26,625 nt of DNA. It comes from CAZXPG01 sp964643145 (GTDB lineage: Bacteria; Pseudomonadota; Alphaproteobacteria; Rickettsiales; Arcanibacteraceae). The translations under genes and the position numbers were made by a program. Under the pieces are notes generated by a model. The model ran no database searches. It saw nothing but the letters and a program-made list of their open reading frames with translations, and was not told where the DNA came from. Shown here piece after piece: positions 21,045 through 26,625 of this stretch. Position 1 is the first letter of the stretch; each line of letters begins with the position of its first letter. The stretch covers positions 1 through 26,625 of the forward strand of contig CAZXPG010000021.1 in assembly GCA_964643145.1 (NCBI GenBank), read 5' to 3'.

Positions 21045-22331
21045 ATGACAAGAAAAACCAGGGCTCTTACCCTATGCTCGGCAATGATGCTTGCGTCATG
21101 TTCGTTAATGCCTGACTGGTTGGGCGAGCCGCCTGCACCAAAGGTGGAAGGAGAGCGTATCTCTGTATTTAAGCTGGAAAGCACTTTAAAGCCTAACCAT
21201 GCATTGGAGGATGTGCCGGTTACATTACCCGCTGTTGGTAGTTTCGAGCATAAGGAACTTGCGGCTGATCTCACTCATAGTAGCCGTTTCAGTGTCGGGG
21301 ATGGGGCAAGTTATGGGCTGCTTGCTGTGCCGGTGGTGGTTGATAATGTAATCTATACGCTGGATGCAAGAGGCAAGGTATCGGCTCATGAAACAGGCAA
21401 GGGTAATAAAGAACTCTGGCACCATAATGTTGTAAAACACAAAGGCAAGCGTAAGGATTTTGCTGGTGGTGGTATTGCCGTTATGGGTGAGCAGTTGTTT
21501 GTTGCTACTGGTTCCGATGAGATCGTGGCCCTGGATAGGAAAGAGGGAAAAGAACGCTGGCGGAAGCCGTTAGGGAACGTGGTGCGAGCAACGCCGCTGG
21601 CTATTAGTGGCGGCGTATTTGTCATCACCATTGATAACCATCTCTATGCCATAGATGCGCGTGATGGCCATGTTGTATGGACTCATGCTGGAGCCGTGGA
21701 AAATATCGGAGTGTTTGGGGCGGCATCACCCGTAGCGGCACCAAGAGTGTTGGTTGCTCCTTATTCTTCCGGTGAAATCTACGGTTTGCATCCGGCAACC
21801 GGTGAAGAAGTATGGGTTGGTAACCTGGGGTATAGTGCACTGGAATCATCGGGTACGGTATTAAATGATATTGATATAACGCCTGTTGTTTCGGGTAATG
21901 TGATGTATGCGGCAGGGAATGCGGGTATATTATATGCGGTGGATGCCGATAGCAGTAGGCGGATATGGCATCAGGAGCTTAGTTCGGTGCGTGGTATATG
22001 GCCAGCCGGTGATTTTATCTATGTAACGGCTGGTGCCAATGAAGTGGCCTGTTTGCAGGCAGCAACAGGTGAAGTAAAATGGGTAGTGTCATTGCCGCGT
22101 TATAAAGATGCTGATGCTAAGAAAGGCACCATTCTATTGAGTGGGCCGGTGTTGGCAGGGGAACAATTATTGGTTCCAGCATCAAATGGTGTGTTGTTTG
22201 TGCTTTCGCCTTATGATGGTACGATTAAGAAACAGGTGAATATCCCTGAAGGGGTAACCCAGCCGCCTGTGGTGGAGGGCGGAAAAATATATCTGCTCAG
22301 TGATGCAGCAATAGTGACGGTAATAGAATAA
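21045..22331 (+). CDS. bamB: Outer-membrane assembly lipoprotein BamB
   Basis: BamB is a lipoprotein subunit of the BAM complex that folds outer-membrane beta-barrels. The 428-residue protein starts with a lipoprotein signal ending in the lipobox LAS-C19. An eight-bladed PQQ-type beta-propeller follows. Blade repeats show VDNVIYTLDARGKVSAHETG, ELWHHNV, ALDRKEGKERWRKPL, YAIDARDGHVVWTHAG, YGLHPATGEEVWVGN and CLQAATGEVKWVVSL. ATG 21045 is preferred over ATG 21024 because GGAGG is well placed before it and the lipobox is then at a normal distance. The stop overlaps the coaD start by one base (TAATG). Confidence 0.93.
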   Translation: MTRKTRALTLCSAMMLASCSLMPDWLGEPPAPKVEGERISVFKLESTLKPNHALEDVPVTLPAVGSFEHKELAADLTHSSRFSVGDGASYGLLAVPVVVDNVIYTLDARGKVSAHETGKGNKELWHHNVVKHKGKRKDFAGGGIAVMGEQLFVATGSDEIVALDRKEGKERWRKPLGNVVRATPLAISGGVFVITIDNHLYAIDARDGHVVWTHAGAVENIGVFGAASPVAAPRVLVAPYSSGEIYGLHPATGEEVWVGNLGYSALESSGTVLNDIDITPVVSGNVMYAAGNAGILYAVDADSSRRIWHQELSSVRGIWPAGDFIYVTAGANEVACLQAATGEVKWVVSLPRYKDADAKKGTILLSGPVLAGEQLLVPASNGVLFVLSPYDGTIKKQVNIPEGVTQPPVVEGGKIYLLSDAAIVTVIE

Positions 22332-22837
22332 TGGCATTTCCTACAATCGGGGTCTATCCCGGAACATTTGATCCGGTGACCAATGGGCATATTGATATTA
22401 TCCGCCGTGCACTTGTGGTGGTAGACCATCTAGTGATTGCCGTTGCCGCTGATACAGCGAAGACCCCTATTTTTACGGTGGAAGAACGGGTTGCGATGAT
22501 GAATACGGTGCTTGCAGACATAAACGGCGAAGGGATTGGCCGTGTTGAGGTGCGGCCATTTTCGGGGCTACTCGTTGAATTCGCGCAAAAAGCAGGAGCG
22601 TCTATTATCATTAGGGGGCTACGTGCAGTATCTGATTTTGAGTATGAGTTCCAGATGTATGGCATGAATGCCAAGCTTGATCCTTCCATACAAACGGTAT
22701 TTTTGCCGAGCTCCGATAAAACCCAGTTTATTGCTTCACGTTTTGTGAAAGAAATAGCTCGCCTTGGTGGCGATATCAGTGCTTTTGTTCCGGCGCATGT
22801 CGCTGAACGGGTGCGAGGTTATTTTAGCGGTTATTAA
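22331..22837 (+). CDS. coaD: Phosphopantetheine adenylyltransferase CoaD
   Basis: CoaD adenylates 4'-phosphopantetheine to dephospho-CoA, the fourth step of coenzyme A synthesis. The 168-residue protein carries the nucleotidyltransferase motif TFDPVTNGH (about 12-20), the substrate-binding ASIIIRGLRAVSDFEYEFQM (90-109) and the SSDKTQFIASRFVKEIA motif (127-143). Its length is standard for the bacterial hexameric enzyme. It overlaps bamB by one base, so it should be translated from the bamB transcript. A 7-bp-arm inverted repeat (TAACCAT/ATGGTTA) lies directly past the stop. Confidence 0.97.
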   Translation: MAFPTIGVYPGTFDPVTNGHIDIIRRALVVVDHLVIAVAADTAKTPIFTVEERVAMMNTVLADINGEGIGRVEVRPFSGLLVEFAQKAGASIIIRGLRAVSDFEYEFQMYGMNAKLDPSIQTVFLPSSDKTQFIASRFVKEIARLGGDISAFVPAHVAERVRGYFSGY

Positions 22838-22949
22838 CCATTTTTTTATCGAATGGTTAACGAAGGAAGTGGAATAAAAAGAAAAAACTGCTATAGTAGG
22901 TGCTTCTTCATCATTCCGATCATTATATTATGGGATACGAGTGTCAGTT

Positions 22950-23150
22950 ATGAATGAGCACGATAAGCTACTTAAGGAACTCAACATATTTCGGCGGGAG
23001 CATCATGAACTTGACATACTGATTGCTGCTTCTGCAAACGATAGAAATGCGGATGATTTTAGCCTTCATCGGTTGAAAAAACGTAAATTATGGCTAAAAG
23101 ATAAGATAGCAGAGCTTGAAACAATGATTTATCCTGATATTATAGCCTGA
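22950..23150 (+). CDS. DUF465 (YdcH-family) small protein
   Basis: A 66-residue helical protein with the DUF465 ending LKKRKLWLKDKIAELETMI. The N-terminal half (DKLLKELNIFRREHHELDIL) is amphipathic, so two antiparallel helices are likely. The family is widespread in proteobacteria and its function is unknown. ATG 22950 is taken as the start; the in-frame GTG at 22941 is an equally possible start with GGGA upstream. It lies 33 bp before purE, an arrangement that recurs in alphaproteobacteria. Confidence 0.85.
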   Translation: MNEHDKLLKELNIFRREHHELDILIAASANDRNADDFSLHRLKKRKLWLKDKIAELETMIYPDIIA

Positions 23151-23183
23151 AGTATTGTGCTTCCGCTTATCAGGAGTTTTGGA

Positions 23184-23705
23184 TTGAACAACCCTAAATC
23201 TTTTTCAGAAAACAGCCATCCAGCACCGTTGGTAGGCATTATTATGGGCAGCCAGTCAGACTGGGAAACCATGCAGCATACGGTTGCAATTTTTGATGTC
23301 TTAGATGTGCCCTATGAAGTGCGCATAGTCTCTGCACACCGCACGCCTAAGCGTTTGTTTGATTATGCCACCACTGCCAAGGCGCGTGGCCTGAAGGTGA
23401 TTATTGCCGGTGCGGGGGGAGCGGCGCATTTACCAGGTATGGCAGCCTCGCTCACCACGCTCCCTGTGTTTGGTGTGCCGGTGGAGAGTGCCATGTTAAA
23501 AGGCATGGATAGTTTGCTTTCTATTGTGCAGATGCCAGGCGGTGTGCCAGTGGGAACGCTGGCAATTGGCAGGGCAGGCGCCAAGAATGCCGCGCTGCTC
23601 GCTGTTTCCGTGCTGGCACTTTCCAACCCTGCCATTGATACTGCACTTGAAGCGTGGCGCAACACACAGACGCTTGCTGTAGCGGAGGAGCCTGTAGTTT
23701 CATGA
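23184..23705 (+). CDS. purE: N5-CAIR mutase PurE
   Basis: PurE converts N5-carboxyaminoimidazole ribonucleotide to CAIR in purine synthesis. The 173-residue protein shows the class I signatures: GIIMGSQSDWETM, VRIVSAHRTPKRL, IIAGAGGAAHLPGMAAS (binding loop), TTLPVFGVPV, and the SIVQMPGGVPVGTLAIG segment. TTG 23184 is chosen because AGGAG at 23172-23176 is seven bases upstream; the in-frame GTG at 23157 lacks a good site and adds an atypical lead. The stop overlaps the purK start by four bases (ATGA). PurE acts directly after PurK. Confidence 0.95.
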   Translation: MNNPKSFSENSHPAPLVGIIMGSQSDWETMQHTVAIFDVLDVPYEVRIVSAHRTPKRLFDYATTAKARGLKVIIAGAGGAAHLPGMAASLTTLPVFGVPVESAMLKGMDSLLSIVQMPGGVPVGTLAIGRAGAKNAALLAVSVLALSNPAIDTALEAWRNTQTLAVAEEPVVS

Positions 23706-24799
23706 CGCGTATTCCTGCTGGTTCAGTGATTGGTATTATTGGCGGTGGCCAGCTTGGCCGGATGACGTCACTTGCCGCCGCTAATTTAGGCTATAGAACC
23801 CATATTTACTGCCCGGAAGAAAACAGTCCGGCCAGTCAGGTGGCCTACCGGACAACGGTAGCTTCCTATACCGATGATGCTGCGCTTGAAGCATTTGCCC
23901 GTGCGGTGGATGTGATTAGCTTTGAGTTTGAAAATATCCCCGCCAGTACAGTTGAGCAGCTTTCTCGTTTTGCTATTGTTCGCCCAGATTGGCAAGTCTT
24001 ATATATTGCCCAGAACCGGCTGCGTGAGAAAGATTTTGTGACCACTTGTGGTATTGGCACGGCGCGTTACCGGGCGGTGGCATCTGCTGAAGCATTGGAG
24101 CAGGCCGTGGCAGCCATTGGCTTGCCTGCTATTCTAAAAACCACCGAGCAGGGCTATGACGGTAAAGGCCAGTATGTACTGCGTGACAGGGAAGGGGTGG
24201 AGCAGGTAAAACAAGCGTTGTTTGCAGGTAAAGCTGAGATGCCAGGGGCATTCATCCTGGAAGCCTTTGTTGATTATGTGAAAGAAGTATCGGTAGTGCT
24301 GGCACGTGGGGTGGATGGTGAGGCGTTATGTTTCCCCGTCACTGAAAACAGACATGTGCAGGGTATTTTAGACACGAGCAGCGTTCCTGCCGCAGTAAGC
24401 GAGGAAGTGGCTGAGAAAGCGCAACATTATGCCCGTACCATTGCCAATAAGCTGGATATGGTGGGGATGTTGGCAGTAGAATTTTTTGTGACAGCAACCG
24501 GTGAAGTGCTGGTGAATGAAATGGCACCACGTCCGCATAATTCCGGCCATTGGACAATGGATGCCTGCGTTACCAGCCAGTTTGAGCAGTTCGTGCGGGC
24601 CGTGTGTGGCTTGCCGTTTGGGGCAGTGACGCTGCGTTCACGGGCCGTGATGCAAAACCTGATTGGTGCTGCCGTGGAAGACTGGGAAAAATTAAGCAGA
24701 GAGCCTAATGCCAAGCTGCATATTTATGGCAAAGCTGCTATCAAAGACGGGCGAAAGATGGGGCATGTCACCCGTATTTTCCCATTAACATCCGCCTGA
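23702..24799 (+). CDS. purK: N5-CAIR synthetase PurK
   Basis: PurK is an ATP-grasp enzyme that carboxylates aminoimidazole ribonucleotide with ATP and bicarbonate. The 365-residue protein begins with GSVIGIIGGGQLGRM (nucleotide-fold start). It has the ISFEFENIP segment, the ATP-grasp core from LPAILKTTEQGYDGKGQYVL through FILEAFVDYVKEVSVVLARG, and the metal-binding LVNEMAPRPHNSGHWTMDA. ATG 23702 overlaps the purE stop by four bases and puts the glycine-rich start at the usual distance, so the longer upstream frame is rejected. It is co-transcribed with purE and probably with the HIG1-family gene. Confidence 0.96.
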   Translation: MTRIPAGSVIGIIGGGQLGRMTSLAAANLGYRTHIYCPEENSPASQVAYRTTVASYTDDAALEAFARAVDVISFEFENIPASTVEQLSRFAIVRPDWQVLYIAQNRLREKDFVTTCGIGTARYRAVASAEALEQAVAAIGLPAILKTTEQGYDGKGQYVLRDREGVEQVKQALFAGKAEMPGAFILEAFVDYVKEVSVVLARGVDGEALCFPVTENRHVQGILDTSSVPAAVSEEVAEKAQHYARTIANKLDMVGMLAVEFFVTATGEVLVNEMAPRPHNSGHWTMDACVTSQFEQFVRAVCGLPFGAVTLRSRAVMQNLIGAAVEDWEKLSREPNAKLHIYGKAAIKDGRKMGHVTRIFPLTSA

Positions 24800-24809
24800 G
24801 GTTAGGTAA

Positions 24810-25013
24810 ATGACAATGCCCTCTGCTATATTCTTCCTGATGTTTTCCACTGTAGTGGTGTTAATAGCGGGCATTGCGTTGATGGCAGTGGGGGGGAAGC
24901 TGAACCAGAAATATGCCAACAAACTGATGGTTGCCCGCGTGGTATTACAGGCACTTTCTATTGTGCTGCTGGCAGTGCTATATTTCGCCTATCGTAGTAA
25001 TACAGGAAGTTAA
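24810..25013 (+). CDS. HIG1/twin-transmembrane small protein
   Basis: A 67-residue inner-membrane protein with two transmembrane helices (about 6-28 and 41-61). A short loop between them contains GGKLNQKYANKLMVARV. This is the HIG1-domain type of alphaproteobacteria, related to mitochondrial respiratory-complex assembly factors. The bacterial role is not firmly known. GAGG lies before ATG 24810, ten bases after purK. Its 3' end overlaps a predicted minus-strand mini-gene by four bases. Confidence 0.85.
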   Translation: MTMPSAIFFLMFSTVVVLIAGIALMAVGGKLNQKYANKLMVARVVLQALSIVLLAVLYFAYRSNTGS

Positions 25014-25132
25014 TCGCTGTCAATATAGCGGTTATCTGTTGTTGGCTGGTCGTCTTCCTGGGGCGTATTTTCATTGGCCTGTGTATCGGTAGAGCGTAAT
25101 TCCTCTAACATACGTTCCAGCGGATCTTTCAT
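25010..25132 (-). CDS. Acidic 40-residue hypothetical protein
   Basis: A short frame with AGAGG eight bases before ATG 25132. The product starts MKDPLERMLEELRSTDTQ, is strongly acidic and hydrophilic, and ends ...DNRYIDSD. It converges with the HIG1-type gene and overlaps its last codons. It is too short for family assignment. The good ribosome site and biased composition support it modestly. Confidence 0.45.
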   Translation of the reverse strand: MKDPLERMLEELRSTDTQANENTPQEDDQPTTDNRYIDSD

Positions 25133-25223
25133 TCGTTTTGCCTCTCATAACCTCAGTTTATAGTGTTGTGAGTATAAGCGAAGAAGTATAAAAAAGATAT
25201 AAGCATTTATCGTTAAACCTCTG

Positions 25224-26204
25224 TTAAAACCGGTAGGAAAGACTTATACCGCCATATTGTGAGGCTTCCTTCTGCGTGGTGAATTCTTTGGTCATAAATA
25301 CATGCGTATAAGAAAGCCGTACCCTATGATAGGTCAAAACAGCCCCAATCTGGATATCGGCTACTAACGGTTTTTTTTCCACATGTGGGGAGGATTGGTA
25401 GCTGTTGCCATCTAGGAAAATCGTGTGGGCCACAGCCCGTCCTTCGATAGCAGAAAAGCAATAGCCACTAATGGTTTGGGCCGGAATAAAGAAGTCAGAT
25501 CCAGGCAGGGTAGGGCGAATGCGTGGTGGCCCGTAATCGGCTGGCAGGTCATAACCCAGCCTGAATGTGCTGCCTATAGCCGCATCGGTGCGGAGGGTGC
25601 CAACCGTTATCCCTATATCAGGGCTTGCATCTCCCTCTAGGCCAAGTGTTGTGAAATGGACGATATTCCGCCATTTGCGTTGATAGCTTATGCCTCCTGC
25701 CAATTCATCATGGAGCTGGTTTTTCCATCCTGCTGGATAGGGGCTGCCAACAATATGATGCACTGCCTTCTGGGTCTGTTCCGCATAGGAAGAGGGCCCC
25801 ACCATGCCAAGTGTTAATGCCACAGTATCAAGCACCTTGCCTGTATCGGTCACTACCCCCATGGTTCCATAGAGCCATCCGGCATATGGCTGGTCATCTT
25901 CCACAATATCCTGCCGTGATAAATCCTGTGGGGTATACATGCTTTGCCCTACCGCAAGGCTAACACGTTTGTGGCCTTGCAGTGGGAAGGACAGGATATC
26001 GAGTACGGCTCTGCTCCAGAGGTCTCCGCCTCCCTCAGCAGAGAGCCAGGCAATACGTATACCATCGGTATAACCTCTATCCTGATGGGCAAATAGGTCA
26101 TTCTCGTAAACAATGCTCATATGTTGTTTTGTATCGGCAGCCCATGACGGCGAACATAGCGGCGCGCATAGTAGTGGTGTTGCTATGGCAACGTGCGGCA
26201 ACAC
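25224..26204 (-). CDS. lpxR: LpxR-family outer-membrane lipid A deacylase
   Basis: A 326-residue protein of the LpxR (DUF2219) family, which removes the 3'-acyloxyacyl group from lipid A in the outer membrane. A signal peptide spans about 1-22 (ending SPSWAA). The catalytic-region motif IVYENDLFAHQDRGYTDGIR (31-50) carries the family's conserved Asn-Asp, and WKNQLHDE supplies a conserved His. Repeated amphipathic strands (VRLSYTHVF at the end) and a terminal Phe (SYRF) fit a beta-barrel inserted by BAM. The start is a GTG two bases after the DUF883 gene's stop, so translational coupling is likely. Activity cannot be judged from sequence alone. Confidence 0.87.
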   Translation of the reverse strand: MLPHVAIATPLLCAPLCSPSWAADTKQHMSIVYENDLFAHQDRGYTDGIRIAWLSAEGGGDLWSRAVLDILSFPLQGHKRVSLAVGQSMYTPQDLSRQDIVEDDQPYAGWLYGTMGVVTDTGKVLDTVALTLGMVGPSSYAEQTQKAVHHIVGSPYPAGWKNQLHDELAGGISYQRKWRNIVHFTTLGLEGDASPDIGITVGTLRTDAAIGSTFRLGYDLPADYGPPRIRPTLPGSDFFIPAQTISGYCFSAIEGRAVAHTIFLDGNSYQSSPHVEKKPLVADIQIGAVLTYHRVRLSYTHVFMTKEFTTQKEASQYGGISLSYRF

Positions 26205-26205
26205 C

Positions 26206-26460
26206 TTACGAACGGCGAAATATCAACCCCACCACAAACCCTGTCACCAGTGCAATCAGGCTCGATTGGAAGGGTGTTTTGCGGATATGATCTTCCACTT
26301 TATCGACGGTTTCAACAATTTCATCGGTGGCGGTGTTGTAGAAACTACGCAGTTTCTCTTCGGCTTGGTTGACGGTTTGGCTGACCGTCTCTTTCAGATC
26401 AGTAGCCTGTCCTTCTATAGTATCCATGATGTCATCTTTTTCTATTTTTCTGCTACGCAT
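26206..26460 (-). CDS. DUF883 (ElaB/YqjD-type) membrane-anchored protein
   Basis: An 84-residue protein with a charged helical N-terminal part (TDLKETVSQTVNQAEEKL, TATDEIVETVDKVEDHIRK). One C-terminal transmembrane helix is followed by a basic end (SSLIALVTGFVVGLIFRRS), which is the DUF883 signature. Members such as YqjD tether ribosomes to the membrane in stationary phase; that role is assumed from the family. GGAGG precedes ATG 26460. The LpxR-family gene starts two bases downstream, so the two form an operon. Confidence 0.88.
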   Translation of the reverse strand: MRSRKIEKDDIMDTIEGQATDLKETVSQTVNQAEEKLRSFYNTATDEIVETVDKVEDHIRKTPFQSSLIALVTGFVVGLIFRRS

Positions 26461-26560
26461 TTTTTGCCTCCATATATCGCTATGTCTTAAAATTAGAGCA
26501 TAGTAGCACTGCCTGCAAAAGGTAAATAAGGGAAAGAAACGAGTCTATAAACAATGGATA

Positions 26561-26595
26561 TATACTGAAACCACTTGAAGAGTGGTTTCAGTATA
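26561..26595. terminator. Perfect 15-bp hairpin near the right edge
   Basis: TATACTGAAACCACT (26561-26575) and AGTGGTTTCAGTATA (26581-26595) form a perfect stem with a 5-base loop, followed on the plus strand by TCCTTATTTTT. It is probably a terminator, perhaps for a gene beyond the window edge or bidirectional. No plus-strand gene is seen just upstream. Confidence 0.6.
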
Positions 26596-26625
26596 GTCCT
26601 TATTTTTGCGTTCCTGCATTATGTA

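Overview
The window reads as the chromosome of an alphaproteobacterium of moderate-to-low GC with a foreign island inserted at a tRNA gene. The core genes (nadA, exoD family, KdpDE-like pair, PBP5-type carboxypeptidase, mazG, tonB-like, YfgM-like plus bamB, coaD, DUF465-purE-purK, HIG1 family, LpxR family, DUF883) and their tight ATGA/TAATG overlaps are typical of that class. I cannot name the genus. The tRNA-Glu gene encodes its own CCA end.

Left core (1-7094): nadA and an exoD-family gene on the minus strand. A plus-strand run follows: a redoxin/2-oxoglutarate oxygenase fusion, a short KdpD-type sensor kinase and a KdpE-type regulator. A D-alanyl-D-alanine carboxypeptidase converges on them from the minus strand.

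Island (about 7095-18580): a 15-bp direct repeat marks both ends. One copy is the 3' end of tRNA-Glu, next to a P4-type tyrosine integrase. From the integrase leftwards the minus strand carries an unknown gene coupled to it, an AlpA-like regulator, a CxxC mini-protein, a decayed Prim-Pol primase, a DUF5681 protein, a roughly 230-bp block of nested stems that looks like a structured RNA, and a small membrane protein. This resembles a decayed phage-satellite backbone. The left half is a defence cargo: a divergent HNH nuclease / C5 cytosine methyltransferase pair, and a complete type III CBASS. The CBASS consists of divergent capW (WYL repressor), then cdnC, cap7 (HORMA), cap6 (TRIP13-like) and nucC. 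Its genes overlap or nearly touch, so they should be one transcript. From family knowledge, HORMA bound to a target activates CdnC, Cap6 disassembles the complex, and the cyclic trinucleotide activates the NucC nuclease. A 31-bp dyad overlapping both divergent promoters is the likely CapW operator. About 100-bp direct repeats abut both ends of the CBASS cassette, so it looks like a separately acquired module.

Right core (18580-26625): tRNA-Glu, then a tonB-like/mazG pair on the minus strand; yfgM-like, bamB, coaD, a DUF465 gene, purE, purK and a HIG1 gene on the plus strand; and a minus-strand DUF883/LpxR pair.

The CBASS belongs to a known type. The least explained elements are the structured RNA candidate, the repeats around the CBASS cassette, the phased 10-bp repeats at the left island end and the unknown gene behind the integrase.
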